A program made the translations under genes and the position numbers. From the NCBI GenBank assembly GCA_045114455.1, contig JBGUKN010000072.1:8248-72247 (forward strand): DNA of 64,000 nucleotides, written 5' to 3'. Below are positions 43,008 to 51,316 of this stretch, one piece after another. How positions within the stretch are numbered: the first letter of the stretch is position 1; each line of letters starts with the position of its first letter. The DNA is from UBA1732 sp045114455. Its GTDB lineage: Bacteria > Verrucomicrobiota > Lentisphaeria > Victivallales > UBA1829. The notes under the pieces were generated by a model. That model was not told where the DNA came from. It saw nothing but the letters and a program-made list of their open reading frames with translations, and searched no databases.

Positions 43008-44222
43008 ATGAAAATACTCTTAGGCGGCGTGCCGTTCGGCTGCGACAATATCGGCGACGAGGCAATCCTTGCCTCCGTAATCGGTCTCCTGCGCGAGATA
43101 TACCCGGATGCAGAACTCATCGTAAGTACCGGTGACCGCACCGGGACGGAACGCAAATTCGGGGTGAAGACCGTCCCTCTGTACGGATTTGACCCTGCGG
43201 CGCCCGCGGCGCGTCTGACCGAGGCGCTGGACGGCATCAATTTCTATATCTGGGCGGGTGCTACCGGACTGTCCGATTATCCGGAAATGGCCTGCACACT
43301 GCTTGAAACCGCTCAGGAAAAGGGCGTCCGGACGATCGTCTGGAATGTCGGGATGAACGATGTTTTCAATCCGGCTTTCTTCTCGCTTCACGGAAAAAAG
43401 AAAACGCTGGCGAACGCGGTAAAAACATGTTTCGGATTCGACTGGGAAAAACGCTGGATCGAACGGCGTGTCCACGCTATCCGGCAGAGATTGGCACGCA
43501 CCCTCGGACGCTGCGATCTGATCGTCCTCCGCGACCGGAAATCTCTGGAAGTGCTCCGCTTGTGCGCGCCGTTCCCGGACGCCGTCGCCGGAGCCGACAC
43601 CGCCATCCTGCAGAAACAGTGTCCGGCGGACGCTCTCCCCTGGAACGCATCTGAACAAGAAGTTTTCCGGTCTGCCTCCGCACGGATGGCCGTCTGCGTG
43701 TCGGAGCAGAACCGGATCCGTGAATTCGACCGGTTTACAGGCTGGCTCGACGGCATCCTGGAAACGCATCCCGGACTGCTTGTCGTGACGATCCCGATGA
43801 ACCCGAAAACGGATTTCCGGGTCATGGAGGAGATGAAGCGGCGCTCGAACTATCCCGACCGCATCCTGTCGACCCGCTTCCTTGAGCCGGAGGAAGTCCA
43901 GGCCGTCGCGGCGGACTGCTCCGTCATCGTCAGCAGCCGTCTGCATCTGCTAATCCTGGGGCTGAACAACCTGGTGCCCGGCGTCGGCATCGCACGCGGA
44001 AGCAAAATCGAGTATTTCCTTTCCCGGTTCGGCCTTACGACCGCGGGGACCACCGACGATCTCGACCTTCCCCGCCTGACCGAATCCGTGGATTGGGCGC
44101 TGACGCATCAGGACGAATTCAAACAAAGCGCCGCATCCGTCCGTGCCGGTTTGCTGGAAGACCTGAAACGGGCGGAAACACTTTTGAAACAGACATTGGA
44201 AAGCCCGCGTCCGCCCCGGTAG
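43008..44222 (+). CDS. Polysaccharide pyruvyl transferase family protein
   Basis: 404-residue CsaB/WcaK-type enzyme that would add ketal-linked pyruvate from PEP to the glycan. Motifs are CDNIGDEAILASVIGLL at the N-terminus and SSRLHLLILGLNNLVPGVG plus ARGSKIEYFL in the C-terminal half. AAGGAG lies just upstream of the ATG. It ends 44 bp before the AIM24-like gene and sits directly after the FeS protein, which supports their joint action. Confidence 0.88.
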   Translation: MKILLGGVPFGCDNIGDEAILASVIGLLREIYPDAELIVSTGDRTGTERKFGVKTVPLYGFDPAAPAARLTEALDGINFYIWAGATGLSDYPEMACTLLETAQEKGVRTIVWNVGMNDVFNPAFFSLHGKKKTLANAVKTCFGFDWEKRWIERRVHAIRQRLARTLGRCDLIVLRDRKSLEVLRLCAPFPDAVAGADTAILQKQCPADALPWNASEQEVFRSASARMAVCVSEQNRIREFDRFTGWLDGILETHPGLLVVTIPMNPKTDFRVMEEMKRRSNYPDRILSTRFLEPEEVQAVAADCSVIVSSRLHLLILGLNNLVPGVGIARGSKIEYFLSRFGLTTAGTTDDLDLPRLTESVDWALTHQDEFKQSAASVRAGLLEDLKRAETLLKQTLESPRPPR

Positions 44223-44266
44223 ACGCACCTCGTTCTTCCCCGCATTCCAATCCCGGATGCATCAAC

Positions 44267-45634
44267 ATGGCACTCTTCGGAAAAATCATTGCCTGGATCC
44301 TGCGGAACATCCTCACCATCGCCGCGATCACCGTGATCCTGTGTCTGCTTTCGCCCGGGATCCGCGTCGCTAAGGACAACGCCGCGAAACTGACGGAACA
44401 GCGTGACGCGCTTCTCGACGGCATCCGGTCGGTCGAGGACGAGATCGCGAAAACGAAGGAATCGCTCGAAAGCCGCCTCTCCATGCTGGACCACTGGCGC
44501 GAACAAAGACGGGAATGTCTGGAAAAGATCGATGCCCTGCCCAACGCCTGGCTGCATCCGATCGACCACTGGTCCGAATACACCCGGCTCACAACGGAAC
44601 AGAAACGTCTGGAACTTCAGATCGACACGCTGGAATCCACGATCGCGCGGTACAGGGATTCCCTCGCCCAGCTCGACAAAAACCGCCGGATGATGATCTT
44701 TCAGCTCGACAGCGTGACGCAGTCCATTACGGAATCCGTCTCGCGGGAGTGGAACAGAAACGGCCTCAGGATCCTGCTGTTCACGATCTGCTTCGTGCTG
44801 CTCACGCCGCCTCTCTGGCTCGTGTTCATGTATTACTGCGTCGCCGCGCTCGTCGAGAAATTCCCGCCGATCCGCATCAGGCTCAAAGGCGACGACGGCG
44901 GGCACGAGCCCGTATTCCACCGCTCCGCGCGCAGCATCACGTTTTCGATCCCGGAAGGCCGCACGTTCTATCTGCGGGCGCAGGGCGGCGACTGGGGCAA
45001 AGAACGCCGCGATGTCGTCTGCCGGACCAAATTCATGTGGCGCTGGGGAGCGCCGCTCGTTTCGATCGCGTCGGACCTCGTGGAGCTCCTCGCATACCGC
45101 AGCGAACCGGGCGCGAAGACCCCCGGCCAGATCAAGATGACCTCGCCGAAGGACGACGAGGTGTACATTCAGCAGATCGAGCTCAACGGCGGTCCCGGAC
45201 TCGTCCTGACGCCGCGCCATGTGATCGGCCTGACCGATGACGTGGAGGTCCGCACGGTCTGGAGCTTCAAGCTCCACAACCTCATTTCCATGCGCCTGCG
45301 CCACATCGTTTTTTTCGGCACGGGCACGATCTTCATCATCGGTGGACGCGGCATCGACGTCCAGCGGATCGAGCCGGGTTCCAGCGCGGTCCACAAGATC
45401 GAGGACGGCGTGCTCGTCGGCTATGTGCCCGGCGCGGCGTATTCTCTCTGCCGCACGCAGACCTTCTGGGCGTATTTCCGCGGGATGACCTCGCTGCTGG
45501 ACTACAAGCTCTGCGGCGGCACCTTCCTCACGCAGAACCTGGTCGGACGAAGCGAAAAGGAAGTCCTCGGAAGCGGCCTCGACCGGTTCCTCTCCGTCCT
45601 GCTGAACGGCATCGGGAAACTCCTCGGATTCTGA
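44267..45634 (+). CDS. Membrane protein with AIM24-like beta domain
   Basis: 455-residue protein. TM1 lies at residues ~5-27, a coiled coil at ~35-150, and TM2 at ~167-195 (ILLFTICFVLLTPPLWLVF). The C-terminal ~250 residues are beta-rich with TIFIIGGRGIDVQRIEPGSS and a TSLLDYKLCGGTFLTQ end. This resembles AIM24 (TIGR00266-like) domains, but only by pattern. The ATG at 44267 is chosen because a proper TM start follows; the open frame runs further upstream into the pyruvyl transferase. Role unknown; it is the last gene of the exopolysaccharide unit. Confidence 0.6.
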   Translation: MALFGKIIAWILRNILTIAAITVILCLLSPGIRVAKDNAAKLTEQRDALLDGIRSVEDEIAKTKESLESRLSMLDHWREQRRECLEKIDALPNAWLHPIDHWSEYTRLTTEQKRLELQIDTLESTIARYRDSLAQLDKNRRMMIFQLDSVTQSITESVSREWNRNGLRILLFTICFVLLTPPLWLVFMYYCVAALVEKFPPIRIRLKGDDGGHEPVFHRSARSITFSIPEGRTFYLRAQGGDWGKERRDVVCRTKFMWRWGAPLVSIASDLVELLAYRSEPGAKTPGQIKMTSPKDDEVYIQQIELNGGPGLVLTPRHVIGLTDDVEVRTVWSFKLHNLISMRLRHIVFFGTGTIFIIGGRGIDVQRIEPGSSAVHKIEDGVLVGYVPGAAYSLCRTQTFWAYFRGMTSLLDYKLCGGTFLTQNLVGRSEKEVLGSGLDRFLSVLLNGIGKLLGF

Positions 45635-45666
45635 ACCGCCGCGTGTCTTTCCGGCTCTCTGTTCGG

Positions 45667-45700
45667 CGCACCCTGTTTTTTTGAAAAAAACAGACGTGCG
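45667..45700 (+). terminator. Bidirectional terminator-like hairpin
   Basis: CTGTTTTTTT (45673-45682) faces AAAAAAACAG (45684-45693), flanked by CGCAC (45667-45671) and GTGCG (45696-45700). The inner stem is A/T-rich, so it can give a U-tract in either direction. Confidence 0.6.
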
Positions 45701-45704
45701 GATA

Positions 45705-45732
45705 TTGAAAAACAACCCGAAAAACGTATATT
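45705..45732 (+). promoter_or_regulatory. Promoter of glmM
   Basis: -35 TTGAAA (45705-45710), 16-bp spacer, -10 TATATT (45727-45732), just downstream of the hairpin. Confidence 0.75.
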
Positions 45733-45846
45733 AACAGTATGGTTTTGTTCGAAAAGAAAAAAGCGGGCTGAATCATAGTCAATTCTAAAAAATGAAACCA
45801 CATTTGTCCGGCACGCTGAATATTGGCTGGACCGAAGGAGAAGTGT

Positions 45847-47226
45847 ATGGGGCGGTTATTCGGGACGGACGGCATCCGCGGCAAAGCAAATGAGTATCCT
45901 ATCACGCCGGAGCTCGCCCTGCTGGCGGGAAAAGCCGTCGCGCGGCATTTCTGCCGGAACACGTCCCGGAACGACGCCTTCGGCCAGCGCGGCAATCCGC
46001 GCGCCATCATCGGCAAGGACACGCGCATCTCCGGCTACATGCTCGAAACCGCGCTCGTGAGCGGCCTGGTGAGCATGGGCATGGACGCCTATGAAATCGG
46101 GCCGATGCCGACGCCCGCCGTCGCCAGCCTCACGAAATCCATGTGCGCCGACTGCGGCGTCATGATCACCGCCTCCCACAACCCCGCCTCCGACAACGGC
46201 ATCAAGCTGTTCAGCGCCGACGGGTTCAAGCTCCCGGACGAGGTCGAGGACGACATCGAGCGCGCCATCTTCGCCATGATGGAGCATCCCGCCGACGGCA
46301 CGCCGGATCTCGGCAAGGCGTTCCGTGTGGACGACGCTCGCGGCCGCTACATCCATCAGGCGAAACGCGCCATCGGCTACACCTCGCTGAAGGGCATGAA
46401 GGTGGTGCTGGACTGCGCGAACGGCGCGTCCTACTATGTGGCACCGATCGTGCTGCGCGAACTGGGCGCCGAGGTCATTGCCACAGGCGTAAAGCCGGAC
46501 GGCCTCAACATCAACAACGGCTGCGGCGCGCTCCACCCGGAAAACATGTGCCGTCTGGTGAAAGAGCACGGCGCGGACATCGGCGTGTCGTTCGACGGCG
46601 ATGCCGACCGCGTGCAGTTCTGCGACCACACCGGGGCCGTCATCAACTGCGACCGCATCATCGGCCTGTGCGCGCTGGACTACAAATCGCGCGGCCAGCT
46701 CTGCAACGACACGGTCGCCGTCACGTCCATCAGCAACCTCGGACTGCACGACGCCATGCGTCAGGCGGGCATCAAAGTCGAAGTCACCAACGTCGGCGAC
46801 CGTTACGTGATCGAGCGCATGCGCGAAAAAGGGCTGAACCTGGGCGGCGAGCAGACCGGACACCTGATCTTCCTGGAGCATTCTCCGACCGGTGACGGCC
46901 TCATCTCCGCCCTGCATGTGATGCGCATCATGAAGGAGACCGGAAAATCCATCGCCGGGCTCGCCGCGTTCATGCGGGAGTATCCGCAGATCCAGAGTTC
47001 GCTCCGCATCGCCGAACGCGTCCCGTTCGACGACCTGCCGGAGCTCTCCAAGTGCATCCGCGAGGCAAAACAGGACCTCGGGGACGCCGGACGCGTGATC
47101 GTGCGCTATTCCGGCACCGAAAACAAACTTCGTATTCTCGCCGAAGCCAAAACGGAATCCGCCGCACGGCTCTGGCATGACAAAATAGCGGGCGTAGCGG
47201 CCCGCGAACTGGAGGTAATCCCATAA
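45847..47226 (+). CDS. glmM: Phosphoglucosamine mutase
   Basis: 459-residue cytosolic enzyme converting glucosamine 6-phosphate to glucosamine 1-phosphate for UDP-GlcNAc synthesis. Motifs are MGRLFGTDGIRGKAN at the start, the phosphoserine loop GVMITASHNPASDNG, the Mg-binding FDGDADRVQF, the sugar loop GEQTGHLI and the phosphate loop RYSGTENKLRI. The ATG at 45847 follows GAAGGAG. Its TAA shares one base with the next ATG (TAATG), so the two genes are coupled. Confidence 0.95.
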   Translation: MGRLFGTDGIRGKANEYPITPELALLAGKAVARHFCRNTSRNDAFGQRGNPRAIIGKDTRISGYMLETALVSGLVSMGMDAYEIGPMPTPAVASLTKSMCADCGVMITASHNPASDNGIKLFSADGFKLPDEVEDDIERAIFAMMEHPADGTPDLGKAFRVDDARGRYIHQAKRAIGYTSLKGMKVVLDCANGASYYVAPIVLRELGAEVIATGVKPDGLNINNGCGALHPENMCRLVKEHGADIGVSFDGDADRVQFCDHTGAVINCDRIIGLCALDYKSRGQLCNDTVAVTSISNLGLHDAMRQAGIKVEVTNVGDRYVIERMREKGLNLGGEQTGHLIFLEHSPTGDGLISALHVMRIMKETGKSIAGLAAFMREYPQIQSSLRIAERVPFDDLPELSKCIREAKQDLGDAGRVIVRYSGTENKLRILAEAKTESAARLWHDKIAGVAARELEVIP

Positions 47227-48128
47227 TGGCATCGTTCGCATTCGAAATCTTCGAGCATGGCAATCCCGTCCTGCTGGAACCCCTGACCTGCAAAAAGCCC
47301 GCGCTGGAGCTGGAACTCGCCGCCGGCACGCTGGAATCCACCCTGCTGAGCCGCTGGTCCTCGATCCAGGATTCCGCCGCCCCCGGCACCCGTCTCCGCC
47401 TCGCCTCCGACTTCTGGCCCTCCAAGGCCCTGCTGGAAAAAGCAGCAGCCGCGCTCATCACAGGGCAGGCATTCTCCGTGACCGACGCCGACGGCGTGGC
47501 CGCCGAATGCACCGGATGCGGCGCAAACACCGTGTCCATCCCCGCCGACGAAGCATCCTTCCGCATCCGCTATCCGTGGGATCTGCTGAAGGTCAACGAG
47601 GAGTACCTCGCGGGCTACACCGAGAACGTGATCAACGGCACCGTGCGCGAACGCGTCACGCTCGACGGCGTGGTGATCCTGGGCGAAGGCTCCGTGCTGC
47701 TCCCGGGCGTCTACATCGAGGGCGTCGCCGTGATCGGCAAGAACTGCAAGATCGGCCCGAACTGCTACCTGCGCGGCTACAACTTCATCTCCGACAAATG
47801 CCACATCGGACAGGCCGTCGAGATCAAGAACTCCATCCTCATGACGCACGTCGCCGCAGGACACCTCTCCTACATCGGCGACTCCATCGTCTGCCAGAAC
47901 GTGAACTTCGGCGCCGGCACCATCACCTCGAATTTCCGCCACGACGGCAAGAACCACCGTTCCATGGTCCAGGGCAGCCTCATCGACACCGGCCGCCGCA
48001 AATTCGGCTCCATCATCGGCGAGAACGTCCACACCGGCATCCACACCGCCATCTACCCGGGACGCAAGATCTGGGCCGACGTCCAGACCCGCCCCGGCGA
48101 CGTGGTTCAGCTCGACCTGATGAGATAA
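47226..48128 (+). CDS. Left-handed beta-helix protein, GlmU C-terminal-like
   Basis: 300-residue protein. An N-terminal part (1-~110) has no recognised motif, and in particular no nucleotide loop of a pyrophosphorylase. A hexapeptide-repeat beta helix follows (~135-290), seen in VVILGEGSVLLPGVYIEGV and GKNCKIGPNCYLRG. The GlmU-like stretch FGAGTITSNFRHDGKNHRS is near residue 225. It may acetylate glucosamine 1-phosphate next to GlmM, or another amino sugar. Coupling to glmM (TAATG) supports a role in UDP-GlcNAc supply. A terminator follows at 48153. Confidence 0.75.
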   Translation: MASFAFEIFEHGNPVLLEPLTCKKPALELELAAGTLESTLLSRWSSIQDSAAPGTRLRLASDFWPSKALLEKAAAALITGQAFSVTDADGVAAECTGCGANTVSIPADEASFRIRYPWDLLKVNEEYLAGYTENVINGTVRERVTLDGVVILGEGSVLLPGVYIEGVAVIGKNCKIGPNCYLRGYNFISDKCHIGQAVEIKNSILMTHVAAGHLSYIGDSIVCQNVNFGAGTITSNFRHDGKNHRSMVQGSLIDTGRRKFGSIIGENVHTGIHTAIYPGRKIWADVQTRPGDVVQLDLMR

Positions 48129-48152
48129 CCGCACCTCGACCGCAATCCCGTC

Positions 48153-48192
48153 CGCCGGACGCAGCTCCATCCGTACGTCCGGCGGCTTTTTC
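48153..48192 (+). terminator. Terminator after the glmM operon
   Basis: CCGCCGGACG (48153-48162) pairs perfectly with CGTCCGGCGG (48177-48186), followed by CTTTTTC. Confidence 0.8.
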
Positions 48193-48213
48193 AACTTTCA
48201 ACAGGAAACAGCC

Positions 48214-49110
48214 ATGCCCCGATCCCTGCAAATCCTCTACGCCGCGCTCCGCTTCGGCACGCGCTTCCGCGGTCCCGTGAAGCCCGACGAGCCCGCGCTG
48301 TACTCCCGCGCCCTGATGCTCCAGCCGTTCGCCGGACTTCTGATCGGGGCGGCCGCCGCGGTCCCGACGCTGTTCGTCAGCTCGAGTTTCCGCGGCCTGC
48401 AGGGGCTGATCCTGTTCGCCTCCGGCATCTACCTCTTCCTGATGGAATGGCTCACGCGATTCGACAATCTCCTCGCGTTCGACGCCGCCTGCCGGATGCT
48501 CGCCGGGGCAAATGTCTCCCCGGAGGAACGCCTCGCCCGCGCCGCACGGCCCGGCTCCTCCCCGTGCACGGCCATTCTGATCGGACTGAAGATGCTGGTG
48601 GTCTACCTGATCTTCATGCGGACCGCGCTCTTTGGCGACAACCTGATGCTCGCGCTCATGTTCCTGTCCGTGCCATTCTTCGGACGGATCGCGATGCTGT
48701 TCGCCTATCCGTCGGGTTCCGGCAGGGAACGCCCCGAGGTCTACGAAGTGATCCGTCTGGGCTGGGTCCTGCTGGCGATGCTGCTTTTGGCGCTCGCGCT
48801 CGGCATGATCCGCACATACGGCGGCGAGTTCTTCTCCTTCCGATCCATGAAGCTCACGATGTCCGGGTTCCGCGCACGGGGAAGCGGCGCCACGGGCTTT
48901 TCCCCGTTCCTCACGATCGTCAGCCTCGGTATTCAGGACGCCGTCACGTTCCTGGCGACCGGATTCCTGTCCGTGCTGTACTGGAACACCGAGGCGGGAA
49001 AAAAGCTGAAGACCGCACCGCCGCCCGAATTCGCCGGGGCCGTCTGCGAGACCGCCGAACTCGGCGCGATGATCGTCTTCCTGATCCTCGCCGACGACGT
49101 GATCTTCTGA
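48214..49110 (+). CDS. CobS-like polytopic membrane protein
   Basis: 298-residue protein with about six hydrophobic segments. Its order of segments and SRALMLQPFAGLLIGAAAA recall CobS, which joins adenosylcobinamide-GDP to a ribazole in B12 synthesis. The CobS signature HLDGLADTADG would align with LTRFDNLLAFDAACRML, which keeps one Asp position but not the whole motif. A later FGRIAMLFAYPSGSGRE resembles the CobS GRWAMV region. No other cobalamin genes are nearby. It could equally be a CDP-alcohol-transferase-like or unrelated protein. Confidence 0.5.
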   Translation: MPRSLQILYAALRFGTRFRGPVKPDEPALYSRALMLQPFAGLLIGAAAAVPTLFVSSSFRGLQGLILFASGIYLFLMEWLTRFDNLLAFDAACRMLAGANVSPEERLARAARPGSSPCTAILIGLKMLVVYLIFMRTALFGDNLMLALMFLSVPFFGRIAMLFAYPSGSGRERPEVYEVIRLGWVLLAMLLLALALGMIRTYGGEFFSFRSMKLTMSGFRARGSGATGFSPFLTIVSLGIQDAVTFLATGFLSVLYWNTEAGKKLKTAPPPEFAGAVCETAELGAMIVFLILADDVIF

Positions 49111-49144
49111 GCGCAATAACAACCTGAACTTTGGAGGTTGAGCC

Positions 49145-49942
49145 ATGAAAAAGAGACTGTTCTTTGTCTTTTTGGGATTGGTCGTGCTGCTCACAGGCTG
49201 CGGACGCATCAAAAGGAAACTGAGCGGCGGCAGTTCGTCGAAGCCGCCGCCAAAAGACCCGTTTTACACGGATACGGGCTTCCGGGATACGTACCGCTTT
49301 CCCCTGAAATATCCATACGAGGTCTTTATGATCGATAACTTGGATGACGGGTATCTGTCGGCATCGAAATATGTCAAGGACCCGGATTCGAATTCCGGAG
49401 ACGGCGCGCTCTCCGGCCTCCTGGACCTGAAGGGGAAGATCACCGATCTTCATCTGCACGAGGACTATGCGTTTTTCCGGAGAGAGGACTGGACGTACGG
49501 ATATCTGCAATACAGTACCGGGGAAGTGCGCCTGTTCGAGACGGAAGAGGAACTGAAGAGGGTGTGTCTTCTGGACCCCGAGGATTTCAAGCCGCTGGAA
49601 TACTACTACAAGCTGTTCGAAAAGGGCACGGTCATGTATCCGCCGCCGGATCCCGCGAAGAAGAAAGAGATCCGTTTCCATGTGATTTCGCATTTCCACG
49701 GCCTGGCGGTCAAAATGGTTCCCGAGGCGGCGTATTCGAACGGGGAGCGCGGACCGGCCATCATCCAGGTGGTTTCCGGCGAAACCGGCGGAGAGATCGA
49801 GATCGAGACCGGAAAGCTTATCCGGGGGAATCTGTCTCAGGAAGCGCAGGACTGGATCGGCAAGTGGCTGCCGCTGCACCGGGACGAACTGATGGAGATA
49901 TGGGAAACGCGGAAGCTGAAGGAGATCCCTCCGCTGGAATGA
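49145..49942 (+). CDS. Unknown lipoprotein
   Basis: 265-residue lipoprotein, signal MKKRLFFVFLGLVVLLTGC (lipobox LTGC, Cys19). The mature protein begins with a Ser/Pro/Lys-rich linker and contains aromatic-rich beta segments, such as EDYAFFRREDWTYGYLQY. No transmembrane segment. GGAGGT precedes the start, 35 bp after the CobS-like gene. A convergent antiporter gene follows after 24 bp. No family recognised. Confidence 0.72.
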   Translation: MKKRLFFVFLGLVVLLTGCGRIKRKLSGGSSSKPPPKDPFYTDTGFRDTYRFPLKYPYEVFMIDNLDDGYLSASKYVKDPDSNSGDGALSGLLDLKGKITDLHLHEDYAFFRREDWTYGYLQYSTGEVRLFETEEELKRVCLLDPEDFKPLEYYYKLFEKGTVMYPPPDPAKKKEIRFHVISHFHGLAVKMVPEAAYSNGERGPAIIQVVSGETGGEIEIETGKLIRGNLSQEAQDWIGKWLPLHRDELMEIWETRKLKEIPPLE

Positions 49943-49966
49943 GACGGCCGCCCGTTCGGTCCGGCT

Positions 49967-51004
49967 TCAGGCGTGGTGCATCACCAGGTACGCGGTGTAC
50001 GCGATGTACGCCGTCAGCAGCAGCGCGCCCTGAACGCGGTTGAGGCGCTTCCCGAACATTCCGAACAGGAACAGCGCGCCGGACGTGCCGAGCATGACCG
50101 CGAAATCCATTCCGCGGATGCTTTCTCCCACGAGCGGCGAGATCACGGGCACGATGCCGAGGATGCAGAAGACGTTGAAGATGTTCGAGCCCACGATGTT
50201 CCCGATGGCGATGTCGTTTTCGCCCTTCAGCGCCGCCACGAACGACGTGGCGAGCTCCGGCAGGCTGGTCCCGACCGCCACGATCGTGAGCCCGGTCACG
50301 GCTTTGCTGATGCCGAACGCGTTCGCGAACGCCACGGCGGAAATCAGGAACGACTTCGCGCCGAGCACGAGCATGGCAACACCCCCCGCGACCGCAAGCA
50401 CGGCCAGCGGCACGCCGAGCGGTTTTTCCATGCTCTCCGCGACTTCGGGATCGACGCCCGACTCCGCCTCGCCCTCCGCCGCGCCGTCAGCCGCCTTCTT
50501 CGCCTCCTGTTTCTTCGAAATGATCACGTTCAGCGTAGTGTAGGTCAGGATGCACAGGAAGAAGAACGCGCCTTCCCAGCGGTTGATGCCGTGGCTCAGG
50601 AAATAGAATCCGGCAAGCGCGAGCATGGCGAACATCATCACCGGCAGGTCGAACCGCTTCAGGTTCGCGTGGAACGGTATCGGGCGGAGCACGGCGCACA
50701 ATCCGAGGATCAGCGCCACGTTGCAGATGTTCGACCCGATCACGTTGCCGAGGCTGATATCCGCCGATCCGCGCAGCGCCGAGTCGATGCTCACGACCAG
50801 TTCCGGCGCGCTGGTGGCGAACGCCGCGAGCGTGAGGCCGATCACAAGGCGGGAGACGCGCGCCTTCAGCGCCAGCGAAACGCCGCCGCGTACCAGGAAC
50901 TCCGCCCCGTAGTACAGCAGAGCCACTCCAAGGACGGCAAGCCCGAGATTGCGGAAAATGTCAAGCGTCGGCATCGTGAATTCGATCTCCCTGAAACGAT
51001 CCAT
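49967..51004 (-). CDS. CaCA-family Ca2+(Na+)/H+ antiporter-like protein
   Basis: 345-residue inner-membrane cation exchanger of the YrbG type. The two alpha-repeats are clear: GLTLAAFATSAPELVVSID with GNVIGSNICNVALILG, and GLTIVAVGTSLPELATSF with GNIVGSNIFNVFCILG. Acidic residues that bind Ca2+ (the E of SAPELVV and SLPELAT) are present. The loop between repeats is Glu/Ala/Lys-rich. The start may be 51004 or the ATG at 50974 that follows GGGAG. A minus-strand promoter lies at 51059-51086. Confidence 0.9.
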   Translation of the reverse strand: MDRFREIEFTMPTLDIFRNLGLAVLGVALLYYGAEFLVRGGVSLALKARVSRLVIGLTLAAFATSAPELVVSIDSALRGSADISLGNVIGSNICNVALILGLCAVLRPIPFHANLKRFDLPVMMFAMLALAGFYFLSHGINRWEGAFFFLCILTYTTLNVIISKKQEAKKAADGAAEGEAESGVDPEVAESMEKPLGVPLAVLAVAGGVAMLVLGAKSFLISAVAFANAFGISKAVTGLTIVAVGTSLPELATSFVAALKGENDIAIGNIVGSNIFNVFCILGIVPVISPLVGESIRGMDFAVMLGTSGALFLFGMFGKRLNRVQGALLLTAYIAYTAYLVMHHA

Positions 51005-51058
51005 AAAACCCGTTCTCCGCCCGCCCCTTCCGGCGGCTGCGGGAAACTTCGACCTCTT

Positions 51059-51086
51059 AATCTACACGTTTTTTACCGGATTTCAA
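51059..51086 (-). promoter_or_regulatory. Promoter of the antiporter gene
   Basis: Minus strand: -35 TTGAAA (51081-51086), 16-bp spacer, -10 TAGATT (51059-51064). It is divergent from the promoter at 51106. Confidence 0.65.
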
Positions 51087-51105
51087 GTTTTTTCGGGAAA
51101 TCGGC

Positions 51106-51133
51106 TTGCTTTTCCGCGTTCGCGTGATACTTT
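51106..51133 (+). promoter_or_regulatory. Promoter of the secreted Ser/Thr-rich protein gene
   Basis: -35 TTGCTT (51106-51111), 16-bp spacer, -10 TACTTT (51128-51133). A leader of ~180 nt precedes the gene. Confidence 0.55.
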
Positions 51134-51206
51134 TATAGTTATGAACAATGAACGAGATCGGCACAATCCTGCCCGCTCGCCATTTCAACACGAACACTGC
51201 CGAAGT

Positions 51207-51298
51207 GGAGGCCCCGCCTCCGGAGCACAAACCAAACACTACGACTACCCCGTGCCGGAGCATAGCCCGGCACAACAATAGTGGAGGGCTTGCCCTCC
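51207..51298 (+). promoter_or_regulatory. Leader with three consecutive hairpins
   Basis: GGAGGC/GCCTCC (51207-51221), GTGCCGG/CCGGCAC (51252-51273) and GGAGGGC/GCCCTCC (51283-51298) each form a perfect stem. The last one sits 4 bp before the GGAAAGGAA ribosome site and could mask it. Confidence 0.5.
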
Positions 51299-51316
51299 CC
51301 GGAAAGGAACGGCCCC

